Shown: positions 1-8,034 of the stretch, one piece after another | How positions within the stretch are numbered: position 1 is the first letter of the stretch | Layout: every line of letters begins with the position of its first letter | Program-made: the position numbers and the translations under genes | Origin: an uncultured Mollicutes bacterium | GTDB taxonomy: Bacteria; Bacillota_I; Bacilli_A; RFN20; CAG-826 | NCBI GenBank assembly: GCA_900545015.1 | Contig: UQXJ01000011.1 | Coordinates: forward strand, 1-42,980 | Direction of reading: 5' to 3' | DNA: 42,980 bases | The notes under the pieces: model-generated | Database searches by the model: none | Seen by the model: only the letters and a program-made list of their open reading frames with translations | Told to the model about the DNA's origin: nothing

Positions 1-37
1 GCATAAAACTTCAAATGATCAAATTGTTGTTTTATGC
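1..37. repeat. Inverted repeat at window edge
   Basis: Nine-base perfect arms (GCATAAAAC at 1-9, GTTTTATGC at 29-37) enclose a 19-base spacer, 28 bases before the start codon of the first gene. No T-run follows, so it is not an obvious terminator; it could be an operator or an mRNA hairpin. The left arm touches the window edge, so the full extent cannot be judged. Confidence 0.35.
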
Positions 38-64
38 ATTTACTACTATACGAGGAGGACGATA

Positions 65-730
65 ATGAAGAATGCTAAAATTATAAATTTAAATGTTGAT
101 GACCGAGTTGAAAAAGCAATAAACAACTCTATGGATATTTATCTAAATAAACTTAAAACTGGTTTCATTGATATTGGCCTAGAAGATACATTTAAAATGA
201 ATCTTGGTGTTATTATCGGTAGAGAGCTTGAACAAATGACTTTCTATAAAGATGAACGTTTTATAGTAAAGTTTGAGAGCAATATGCCAATTAATGGAAA
301 TAATGACTATGTTGACATAGTAATTGAATATCAAAGATGTGGAGTTCAAAGATTGTATTTAATGGAATTAAAATTCAAAAAAATAACTGATTCTGCTCCT
401 GATTTAGGAACCGTTGAGTCTTTTATAGATATATATAATCTTGATTCATATCATGCGACGACACCTAATGTGTTTGGCTGTTATTTTATTTTTTTAACAA
501 ATCTTAAAACATACCATAATATTCCGGTTAGAGGTACGAGAACACAACTACCTATGTATGATGGTGCGATAATTACACCACATCATGCTTATACGGTAAC
601 AGGTAGTGCGGCACAAAATGCCTCATCTAAGTATCCTACTGGGTTTACTTTTAATGGTACCTACACTATTGAATATCATAATTCTTTAATTAATGGGGAT
701 AATTATTGGCATTTTATTCTTAAAATTTAA
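65..730 (+). CDS. PD-(D/E)XK nuclease-like protein, solitary
   Basis: A 221-residue cytosolic protein without signal peptide or membrane segment. The start is supported by a strong GAGGAGG site at 51-57. Residues 50-105 look like a restriction-endonuclease-type core: a helix with E54, then a strand ending in D84 (NDYVDIVI), then E101-L-K103 at the end of the next strand (LMELKFK). This D...ExK pattern is known for PD-(D/E)XK nucleases. The region after residue 125 (GCYFIFLTN) could supply a further core strand. No methyltransferase, helicase or recombinase lies next to it on the right, and the left side is outside the window. Family membership rests on the motif alone; a non-catalytic member or an unrelated protein is possible. 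Confidence 0.5.
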   Translation: MKNAKIINLNVDDRVEKAINNSMDIYLNKLKTGFIDIGLEDTFKMNLGVIIGRELEQMTFYKDERFIVKFESNMPINGNNDYVDIVIEYQRCGVQRLYLMELKFKKITDSAPDLGTVESFIDIYNLDSYHATTPNVFGCYFIFLTNLKTYHNIPVRGTRTQLPMYDGAIITPHHAYTVTGSAAQNASSKYPTGFTFNGTYTIEYHNSLINGDNYWHFILKI

Positions 731-883
731 AATAACGTTAGTAAATCAAAATTAAAGAGGACACTAAATTCATTTAATAATGTATTAATATGGTTACAAT
801 CAAAATTTAATTGCTTATTTTTTATCCAATAATTTAAAATTAAGTCAGTGTTAAAAAGCACTTATTTAAATAGGATGAAAAAT

Positions 884-2827
884 ATGAAAAAGAAAAACGT
901 TATAGTTACATTATTATCAGTATTGCTTTTATCAAGTTGTACTAATATCGAAGTTAAACCTAATGAACTTAGACACAACTGGACAAATGATGAAATTAAT
1001 AAAATTGATAATATTTTATTTCAGGATGCTTATAAATTGGTTCCTTGTTATGCACTTAAAAACATTGAAATTCAAGAAAATGTTAGTAATGATTCAAATG
1101 TTAAAAGCTCAATGCTTGTTAAAACAGGCGTAGCACGTGATGAACACTTAAATGAATATAACGCAAAACTATTAAATGCAAACTTCATATTTAATAAAGA
1201 AGTAAATACATATGACTATAACATTGACGAAAATTCATATTTAAGCTGTGAAACAAGTTTAAAAGAAGATTCGCTTATTTATGTAGTTAATTATATTAAT
1301 AAAGAAAGTGTTCCAGCTCCAACTCCAGTTGAAGCAAGAAAAACATGGAACGAAGATGAAATTAAAACAATAAGTGAAAAATTTAAAGAAGATATTTCTT
1401 CTTTATTGCCTTGCTATGCTTTTAGTGATTCAAAACTTGTTGATGGATTTAACGAATATGGGTGCATTTCTTTAGAGACTTCAGAAACTAAAGAAGAATC
1501 AGTTGTTGATGATTTTATTAATGAGCTAAAAAATAATGGATATTCTTATTTTGAAAATGGTGCTTTCTACTATAAATTTAAAGATGAAAAGAAAGAAAAA
1601 TTTGTAGCAATTCAAACTTATATTGATCCAACATCAAAATCATTTGTTATTGATTATTATTTCACTGAAAATCATAAGTGTGAAACATATAAAACTACTT
1701 TTACAGATAAAGAAAAAGCAGATATTGATGCACATTTAGGAAAAGGAATTTCAGAATTATTACCTTTATATATGAGTAATATTTATGAAATCGATTATAA
1801 AAAGATTCCTTCTACACTTTTAGCATATTGCTTAAGTGATTTAGATTCAGTTAATGTCTTTGAAAAGATGTTAATAGAAAAAGGATATAAATATATTGAA
1901 GAGTCATATGCTCCATATTATGAATTCAAAAATGAAAATTTCATTATCCAAGTAAGCGTTGCTTATTATCCTGACGGAACATTTGAAGTAATGTATATCA
2001 TTGAAGCGCTTGCAAATTTAGATAATGTAAGAACTGAATGGACAAATGAAGAAAAAGCTTTCTTTATTTCAACATTTAATAAAGATGTATCTTCATTCGT
2101 TCCTTGCTTTATTCCTGAAGACGGATCTTTAGAAGAATATAAAGATACAGAACATGATATATATTGTCTTTATATTCAAACTCCAAATGGATCACAAGGT
2201 TTAATTAATGCTTTAACAAATACATTAATTCGCTATGGATACGTAGCTGAATATGATGAAGAATCACTTGATTACACATATAACTATGAAATTAACAAAA
2301 ACACTTATATTAATGTTGATGTATATTTAGGAAGTGATAATTCATTTAATTACGACATTTATTATAAAACAAGTGAATCATCTATCGATACGCCTTCAAC
2401 TGATAATATTAAATCTGACATTAAAATTACTCCTGATTTATTTAATGCCCAATATCCAGGAGGAACAACTCCTTTATTAGTTAATGGAATGAATACAAAA
2501 TATGAACGCATTATGAAAACAACTAAAAATGATGTATTTTCAATGCAAATATCTAGTGCTAATAAAGGAAGCGGATTGATTTACAATCAAAATGAATTGC
2601 ACGAAATTGAAAAAATCAGATTAACCAAAGTTACTACTAATTTTGATGCTCAAAATAATTCTTATCTTAGCGTTTATAAATCAAATGATGGAATTAATTA
2701 TGAAATTGTTGAATCAAGGGATAAGGTTAATTATGAATTTAATGGAGCAAGATATTTTAAAATAGTTAATGAAACTGATTATGCTTTATATTATTCAGAA
2801 ATCTTTATTGATTTTAGAAACCTCTAA
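884..2827 (+). CDS. Lipoprotein with four tandem ~115-residue repeats
   Basis: The ATG at 884 is preferred over the upstream GTG at 848 and ATG at 875: AGGA at 872-875 gives good spacing and the protein then begins MKKKNVIVTLLSVLLLSSC, a signal peptide with lipobox LLSSC. The mature protein has four degenerate repeats starting near residues 32, 154, 271 and 384. Each opens with a W/F-T-x-[DE]-E/K helix and then a [LV][LV]PCY-like element (LVPCYAL, LLPCYAF, LLPLYMS, FVPCFIP); the cysteine is lost in the third copy. The last ~140 residues form a separate beta-rich domain (LSVYKSNDGINYEIVES), reminiscent of discoidin-like binding domains. It is probably a cell-surface binding protein. The ligand is unknown and I do not recognise the repeat family. 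Confidence 0.7.
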   Translation: MKKKNVIVTLLSVLLLSSCTNIEVKPNELRHNWTNDEINKIDNILFQDAYKLVPCYALKNIEIQENVSNDSNVKSSMLVKTGVARDEHLNEYNAKLLNANFIFNKEVNTYDYNIDENSYLSCETSLKEDSLIYVVNYINKESVPAPTPVEARKTWNEDEIKTISEKFKEDISSLLPCYAFSDSKLVDGFNEYGCISLETSETKEESVVDDFINELKNNGYSYFENGAFYYKFKDEKKEKFVAIQTYIDPTSKSFVIDYYFTENHKCETYKTTFTDKEKADIDAHLGKGISELLPLYMSNIYEIDYKKIPSTLLAYCLSDLDSVNVFEKMLIEKGYKYIEESYAPYYEFKNENFIIQVSVAYYPDGTFEVMYIIEALANLDNVRTEWTNEEKAFFISTFNKDVSSFVPCFIPEDGSLEEYKDTEHDIYCLYIQTPNGSQGLINALTNTLIRYGYVAEYDEESLDYTYNYEINKNTYINVDVYLGSDNSFNYDIYYKTSESSIDTPSTDNIKSDIKITPDLFNAQYPGGTTPLLVNGMNTKYERIMKTTKNDVFSMQISSANKGSGLIYNQNELHEIEKIRLTKVTTNFDAQNNSYLSVYKSNDGINYEIVESRDKVNYEFNGARYFKIVNETDYALYYSEIFIDFRNL

Positions 2828-2829
2828 TT

Positions 2830-3135
2830 ATGTTAAAAATTAAAATTACAGTTATTAAAAAAGTTATACATGAAGACCTCATTTTAAAATATGAAAATCA
2901 TTTAGATAACCCATGTTCTTTTAGTGTTGGTGACTCTTGGATTATTGATGATCTTAATCATAAACCAGATGATTTTTGTATGTCTGCTTGGATGAGTATC
3001 TATCCATTTTTATTAACTCTAGCATCAAATGGCGAAAACATATTTGATGGCTGGATGAAAGATAAAAAGACAGCCATTGTATCTTGTAATGATGGTTGTA
3101 GACCTGTTTCATTTTTACTTGAAGTTATTGAATAA
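2830..3135 (+). CDS. TIGR04076-type small conserved protein
   Basis: A 101-residue protein beginning two bases after the stop codon of the preceding lipoprotein gene, so it is probably translated by coupling and shares its mRNA. It shows the pattern I associate with TIGR04076 proteins: a start like MLKIKITVIK, a central F.VGDSWIID segment, an aromatic C.SAW..IYPFL segment, and a C-terminal TAIVSCNDGCRPVSFLLEVI segment with conserved cysteines. No signal peptide is present. The function of the family is unknown; the conserved cysteines hint at metal or redox chemistry, which is only inference. Confidence 0.75.
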   Translation: MLKIKITVIKKVIHEDLILKYENHLDNPCSFSVGDSWIIDDLNHKPDDFCMSAWMSIYPFLLTLASNGENIFDGWMKDKKTAIVSCNDGCRPVSFLLEVIE

Positions 3136-3316
3136 ATGTTTGAATTTACCAATATTTTTTTAAAAAACCTTGCAAAAGTTAGATATTTTCATAAAAGTTA
3201 TTTAAATTCTTACTCTCTTTTTTCTTAGATTTAAAATAAAATAGTTACATAAAATTCTCTAATTATTTTTTCTTTGATTAGATTTGAACATAATTATCTT
3301 TATTAAAAAATGCAGT

Positions 3317-3345
3317 TTATACCATTTTAAGGACAACTTATACCA
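3317..3345 (+). promoter_or_regulatory. Direct repeats TTATACCA, 21 bp apart (LytTR-type boxes)
   Basis: TTATACCA occurs at 3317-3324 and again at 3338-3345, two helical turns apart, ending 5 bases before the weak -35 of the acyl-transfer operon. The left copy is preceded by GCAGT. The same arrangement with the same 21-bp period occurs before the GH3 operon (9915-9943). Paired direct repeats with this period are characteristic of LytTR response regulators such as AgrA and VirR. Assignment to the LytTR regulator at 19845-20573 is inference. Confidence 0.55.
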
Positions 3346-3350
3346 AAAAA

Positions 3351-3379
3351 ACGATAAGTAGTTTAGTAGTTGATATAAT
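3351..3379 (+). promoter_or_regulatory. Promoter of the acyl-transfer operon, weak -35
   Basis: A consensus -10 TATAAT (3374-3379) follows a poor -35, ACGATA (3351-3356), with a 17-base spacer. The poor -35 directly behind the paired repeats fits an activator-dependent promoter. Transcription would start near 3386, leaving only about seven bases before the ATG at 3393, which has no Shine-Dalgarno sequence. The rest of the 257-base gap (3136-3316) is AT-rich with nothing recognisable. Confidence 0.55.
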
Positions 3380-3392
3380 AATTTTATTCAAA

Positions 3393-4886
3393 ATGGAATC
3401 AATAATTTATTATTTAAATAAGGGCTACCTAGCTCATAGAGATAAAATTTTATTTGCCGATGAAGACAAAAAAATGACTTATAAAGAGTCTTATTTTCTT
3501 ATCATAAAATTAGTCAATTTATTTTTAAAATCTGGACTTAAAAAGGGACAAAAAGTAATTTTAAGGACGACAAGAACTATTGAATGTTCGTTAATTATCA
3601 TTGCTCTTCAAACACTAGGAATTGTTACTGCATTAATTGATCCTTATAAGAAAATTGATGACTTAAAAATAATCGAACAAGAAAATTTTAGATATGACTT
3701 TTATATAAGTAATGAAAAAGAAGAATTTTCAACAGCAAGAAGAGATGGATGGCTTATATCGAATAATAAAAATGAAATTATCAATAAAATTGATTTTGAT
3801 TTTGAAAATTTAAAAGAAGATTTTAATTATGAAAATACAATAAATGATGATGGCATTATTTTATTTACAAGTGGATCAACTGGAGCAAATAAGTGTGTTC
3901 TTTTAAAACAAAGAGCTTATATGCATCACATAATTTATGCTAATGATCAAACAACTTTTAATAAAGAAGATAGAATTATTTTACTTTTACCATTAAATCA
4001 TGTTTTTGGATTAGATGTCCTTTTTGGAACAATTACTAAAGGAGCAACTTTGTATTGTCCAAAAACTACAAAAGTAAATTATGTAGCTGAATTTATTGAT
4101 AAATATAAGATTAATAAGGTTGACTCAGTCCCATCTTTGCTTTTTCAGCTTTATGAATATACAAAAAATAACAATATTAAATTAGAAACAATAGAAAAAA
4201 GCATAGTTGGTGGCGCGCCATCAAATATTAATCAACTTAAAGAGATTGAAAAATATTTTAATTGCAAAATTACGCAAGTTTATGGAATGAGTGAATGTTT
4301 TGGGATTAGCGCGAGTACTCTTGATATGGAAGAACATTTAAGAATTGAATCTGCTGGAAAAGTTAACACTGGATCATCAATAAAAATCATTGATGAAAAT
4401 AATAATGAACTTAAGGATGGCGAAGAAGGCGAAATTATTTATAAATGGAATACCTTAATGGAAGGATATCTTGAAAAAGATAAATTAATCATTCCTTATG
4501 ATAAAAATGGTTATCTTCATACTGGTGATATTGGATATTTAAATGGGAATATTTTATATGTTACTGGAAGAAAAAAAGACATAATTATTAGAAACGGATA
4601 TAAAATTTCATGTCGTGCTTTAGAAAATGTTATTAGTACACTTCCTTATATTAAAGAAGTTGCAGTAGTTCCTTTAAAAGACGATGAGCGTGGTGAAGTT
4701 CCTGGAGTTCTTGTTACTGTGAATGATTCTAAAATTAAAGAAGACCAAATTACTAAAGATTTAATTCCTTTAATTAAAAGAAATGAAATGATTGGAAAAG
4801 GCAAAATTATCGATAAGATGCCTTTAAATCATAATGGCAAAATCGATAAGATAAAGGTCAAAGAAATATTATGTTTGAAGGATTAA
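3393..4886 (+). CDS. AMP-forming acyl/aryl ligase (ANL superfamily)
   Basis: A 497-residue adenylate-forming enzyme that activates a carboxylic acid as acyl-AMP and then usually makes a thioester. Motifs seen: P-loop TSGSTGANK (159-167), YGMSE (297-301), TGD (377-379), the hinge GRKKDIIIRNGYKI, and the C-terminal catalytic lysine in NHNGK (K483). Length is normal for the superfamily. It resembles acyl-CoA ligases more than DltA-type D-alanine ligases in the YGMSE segment, but the substrate cannot be read from sequence. It is first in an operon whose next genes overlap it (16 bases) and include an MBOAT transferase and two SGNH proteins, so it probably supplies the activated acyl group for export. 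No carrier-protein gene lies in the operon. It has no Shine-Dalgarno site; the start is supported by protein alignment with the family's usual N-terminus. Confidence 0.85.
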   Translation: MESIIYYLNKGYLAHRDKILFADEDKKMTYKESYFLIIKLVNLFLKSGLKKGQKVILRTTRTIECSLIIIALQTLGIVTALIDPYKKIDDLKIIEQENFRYDFYISNEKEEFSTARRDGWLISNNKNEIINKIDFDFENLKEDFNYENTINDDGIILFTSGSTGANKCVLLKQRAYMHHIIYANDQTTFNKEDRIILLLPLNHVFGLDVLFGTITKGATLYCPKTTKVNYVAEFIDKYKINKVDSVPSLLFQLYEYTKNNNIKLETIEKSIVGGAPSNINQLKEIEKYFNCKITQVYGMSECFGISASTLDMEEHLRIESAGKVNTGSSIKIIDENNNELKDGEEGEIIYKWNTLMEGYLEKDKLIIPYDKNGYLHTGDIGYLNGNILYVTGRKKDIIIRNGYKISCRALENVISTLPYIKEVAVVPLKDDERGEVPGVLVTVNDSKIKEDQITKDLIPLIKRNEMIGKGKIIDKMPLNHNGKIDKIKVKEILCLKD

Positions 4887-5125
4887 TTATAACAACATAT
4901 TGGCGGATAATTGTTCCACTTATTTCTTCACTCCTTATTGCCTTAATAACTTTTAAATTTGATAATATTTTATTAAATATATTGAGTTTTGCAGGGTTTA
5001 TTGTGCATTTAACGCTTATGATACTACTAGGAGGAAGCTTGATTGAGTGTGCATTATACGCAATTCCACTTGCATTTATTTATATAATAAAATCGATTTT
5101 ATGGAGAAAAAAACATGACATTTAA
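4871..5125 (+). CDS. Small hydrophobic membrane protein of the acyl-transfer operon
   Basis: An 84-residue protein with about three predicted membrane segments (near residues 8-27, 30-52 and 57-76) and a basic C-terminus (WRKKHDI). It overlaps the ligase gene by 16 bases and the MBOAT gene by 11, so it is translationally locked into the operon. Its place between an acyl-activating enzyme and an MBOAT recalls small membrane partners of Dlt-type systems such as DltX, but I see no sequence match to that family. A role as an MBOAT subunit or adaptor is inference from position. Confidence 0.6.
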   Translation: MFEGLIITTYWRIIVPLISSLLIALITFKFDNILLNILSFAGFIVHLTLMILLGGSLIECALYAIPLAFIYIIKSILWRKKHDI

Positions 5126-6599
5126 TTCGTGGCAGTTTCTTGTTTTTTTACCAATTATCATTATTTTAAATTATGTTTTGCCACATAAATTTAGATGGAT
5201 TGTTTTATTAATTGCTTCTTATGTTTTTTATTGTTTTTGGAATCCAACTTTAATATTTTTAATTGTTGCAACAACTCTTACAAGTTATTTAGGTGCATTA
5301 ATAATAGAAAAAAGTGAAAAAGAAGTTATCAAAAAAAGTGCTTTAATAATGTGCCTTGTTATCTCATTTGGCTTTTTGATTTTCTTTAAATATATTAATT
5401 TTTTAATTCATTCAGTAATTGATTTCTTAAATCTATTCTCCCTTGAATTAGATCAAATTACGTTAAATGTAATTTTACCTGTCGGTATTTCGTTTTATAC
5501 TTTCCAAACAGCAAGTTATGTAATTGATATTTATAAAAAGAAATATAGTGCTGAAAAACATCTTGGATATTATGCTCTTTATGTATCGTTTTTTCCTCAA
5601 CTTGTTGCTGGACCTATTGAAAAAGCAGACTTTTTATTACCTCAACTTAAAGAAGAAAGAAAATTTAATGTCGATAATTTAATATCAGGAAGCAAAGTTT
5701 TAATTGTTGGTTTTCTTAAAAAGATTTGCATTGCCGATGTGCTTGGAATATTTGTTAATAATGTTTTTAGTGACTTAACAAAAACAAATAGTCTTTCTAT
5801 TTATTTAGCTGGTGCGTTATTTATGATTCAAATGTATTGCGACTTCAGTGCTTATAGTGAAATCGCAATGGGGAGTGCAAGAATACTTGGCGTAAAGCTT
5901 TCTAAGAATTTTGATGAGCCATTTTTATCTCGTTCCGTTGGCGAATTTTTTAGAAGATGGCATATCACTTTAAATCAATGGCTAACTGAATATATTTATA
6001 TTCCACTAGGAGGAAGTAAAAAAGGATTTATTAGAAGATTAATAAATGTTTTTATCGTTTTTACGGTTTGTGGAATGTGGCATGGAGCAAATTGGACATT
6101 CTTATTATGGGGATGGTATTGTTGTTTCTTTATGATTATTGAACTATTTTTACGTCCTTTCTTTAAAAAACTCGATAATTTAGATGGATTTAAATTAAAA
6201 ATATCTAATATTTTAAGAAGAATATATGTTTTCTTTATAGTTTTGGTGCCTGGTGCTTTAATGTTTAGAGCGCAAAGTGTAGGTGAAATAGGAATTATTT
6301 TTAAAACAATTTTTACTTCTTTTAATCCTAATTTCTTCTCGTTTGCATTTAAAAATTTAGGAATAAATATTGCTTCATTTGCTTACATTACTTTATTTAT
6401 AATTTCTCTTTATTTTATTGATAAACTTAATAAGGAAAATATGGATAAACCATTATCAATAAATGATAATGTGGTTACATTATCAAGAAGTTATTCTGAA
6501 TATATGATGTTTGTTATTTTCATCGCTTTAATAACATTAATTTGGATTTATTTATCAAAAAGTAATTTAGTTTCGGAGTTTGTGTATTTTCAATTTTAA
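5115..6599 (+). CDS. MBOAT O-acyltransferase (AlgI/DltB family)
   Basis: A 494-residue polytopic membrane protein with a typical AlgI/DltB-type layout: N-terminal FNSWQFLVFLPIIIILNYVLP, the QLVAGPIEKADFLLPQL segment, DFSAYSEIAMGSARILG, FFRRWHITLNQWLTEYIYIPLGGSKKG, and the catalytic-histidine segment MWHGANWTFLLWG (H323). MBOATs of this group carry acyl groups across the membrane for transfer to extracellular polymers (alginate, peptidoglycan, teichoic acid). GGAG at 5103-5106 supports the start inside the upstream gene. It sits between an acyl-activating ligase and two SGNH proteins, as in other secreted-polymer O-acylation systems. The acyl group and acceptor are unknown. Confidence 0.9.
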   Translation: MTFNSWQFLVFLPIIIILNYVLPHKFRWIVLLIASYVFYCFWNPTLIFLIVATTLTSYLGALIIEKSEKEVIKKSALIMCLVISFGFLIFFKYINFLIHSVIDFLNLFSLELDQITLNVILPVGISFYTFQTASYVIDIYKKKYSAEKHLGYYALYVSFFPQLVAGPIEKADFLLPQLKEERKFNVDNLISGSKVLIVGFLKKICIADVLGIFVNNVFSDLTKTNSLSIYLAGALFMIQMYCDFSAYSEIAMGSARILGVKLSKNFDEPFLSRSVGEFFRRWHITLNQWLTEYIYIPLGGSKKGFIRRLINVFIVFTVCGMWHGANWTFLLWGWYCCFFMIIELFLRPFFKKLDNLDGFKLKISNILRRIYVFFIVLVPGALMFRAQSVGEIGIIFKTIFTSFNPNFFSFAFKNLGINIASFAYITLFIISLYFIDKLNKENMDKPLSINDNVVTLSRSYSEYMMFVIFIALITLIWIYLSKSNLVSEFVYFQF

Positions 6600-6600
6600 T

Positions 6601-8034
6601 ATGAAAAAGTCATTTTTAGTTTTGTCGGTTATTTCTAGTTTAGTAGCTCTAAGTGCTCCACTTGGAACTCCTTTAATTGCGAATGCATTTATTGAAAATC
6701 AATTTGAAGATACATATTATGCAACTTTAAATAGCATGTATAAAAAACTTCAAAAAACTGAAGGAAAGAAAATTGTTTTTGTTGGAAATAGTGGTGTTGC
6801 ATTTGGAATCAATTCTTCTTTAATTGAAGAAACTCTAAAAAAATCACATAAATTAAATGATTACAAAGTATGCAATTTTGGTTTATATGGAGTCTTGGGT
6901 ACAAAATTAATGCTCGATTTATCTTTAAATTATATAAATAAAGATGACATTGTAATTTTTATGCCTGAATTATATGAAAATTTATTAACTCTTTATTTTA
7001 ATCCTCTTGATACTTGGTATGCTTTTGAAAATGATTTATCTTTTTTAAATGATTTACCAAGTGATTATAAAAGTGAATATTTTTTAAAATATTATGATTA
7101 CGCTTCAAAAAGATTCAATTATGCTTTTAAAGGTGAAAAAGCCAAAGGAAGTGGAATTTATACTAGTTTAAATTTTGATGAAAATTGTGATCTCATAAAA
7201 GGAGAAAGAAATTATAACGAGATGAGTGAATTATATGATACCAATACAATTTTGAATCTAGATAAATTTAAATTTAATGATGAATTTGTAGCTTACGTCA
7301 ATGAATATTTCGTTAAAATTTATAAAAAAGGTGCGATGATGTATTTTGGATTCTGCCCTTTTAATAAATTAGCTCTTAAAAAAGAAAACAAAACAATCGA
7401 AGAATTTGAAAATATCATTGATGAAACATTTAAATTCCCTATCATTGGATCACTAAATAAACATATTTATGATGCACCTTGGTTTTATGATTCTAATTTT
7501 CATCTCAATCTAAATGGATGTATATTAAATTCAATCAACATGATAGAAGAAATTAAATCAAAATGTGGAGATTCTTCTGTCACTGAAATCGGTTTTCCTT
7601 CAATGCCTGAAATACCTGATAAAGAAGTAGGGGAAGGCAATAATGAATTCGTAACTTACTTTGAATACGAAGAATCGAACGGCGCTTATATTATTAAAGG
7701 AATAAAAGAAAAAATACCAAGTGAAGTTATGGTTCCTTATAGTTATAACAATAAACGAATTATTAAATTTAAATCAGATGTATTTAAAAATAATCGAGAT
7801 ATTAAAAAGATTACGCTTCAAGATAATATAACAAGTTTAGAAGATAATTCTTTTAATGGTGCTACAAATTTAGAAGGTATTTATTTAGAACATTCAAGTC
7901 CATCAAAAATATCAGTGGGTATGCATTTAATGGATGGATGTAATGCTAAAATTTATGTTAAAAGTAGAGTTTATGATAAATTTATAAATAACTATTTCTG
8001 GAGCAATTATGGAGATAAATTAGATGAATATTAA
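6601..8034 (+). CDS. SGNH-type surface acyltransferase with C-terminal LRR_5-like domain
   Basis: The ATG at 6601, one base after the MBOAT stop, gives 477 residues starting with a signal sequence or anchor (KKSFLVLSVISSLVALSAPLGTPLIANA); a TTG at 6580 is possible but has too short a spacing from its ribosome site. The catalytic domain shows the SGNH nucleophile block VGNSG (S64) and a late block FYDSNFHLNLNG (D297, H301), the pattern of DltD/AlgJ-like proteins that finish acyl transfer outside the membrane. Residues from about 345 on form a BspA-like leucine-rich region (VFKNNRDIKKITLQDNITSLEDNSFNGATNLEGIYL), probably for binding. It ends inside the start of the next, related gene (11-base overlap). 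Confidence 0.75.
   Translation: MKKSFLVLSVISSLVALSAPLGTPLIANAFIENQFEDTYYATLNSMYKKLQKTEGKKIVFVGNSGVAFGINSSLIEETLKKSHKLNDYKVCNFGLYGVLGTKLMLDLSLNYINKDDIVIFMPELYENLLTLYFNPLDTWYAFENDLSFLNDLPSDYKSEYFLKYYDYASKRFNYAFKGEKAKGSGIYTSLNFDENCDLIKGERNYNEMSELYDTNTILNLDKFKFNDEFVAYVNEYFVKIYKKGAMMYFGFCPFNKLALKKENKTIEEFENIIDETFKFPIIGSLNKHIYDAPWFYDSNFHLNLNGCILNSINMIEEIKSKCGDSSVTEIGFPSMPEIPDKEVGEGNNEFVTYFEYEESNGAYIIKGIKEKIPSEVMVPYSYNNKRIIKFKSDVFKNNRDIKKITLQDNITSLEDNSFNGATNLEGIYLEHSSPSKISVGMHLMDGCNAKIYVKSRVYDKFINNYFWSNYGDKLDEY

Noticed and set aside
3393..4886. DltA, D-alanine ligase
   Set aside because: The operon resembles dlt, but no DltC-like carrier is present and the YGMSE segment looks more like acyl-CoA ligases.
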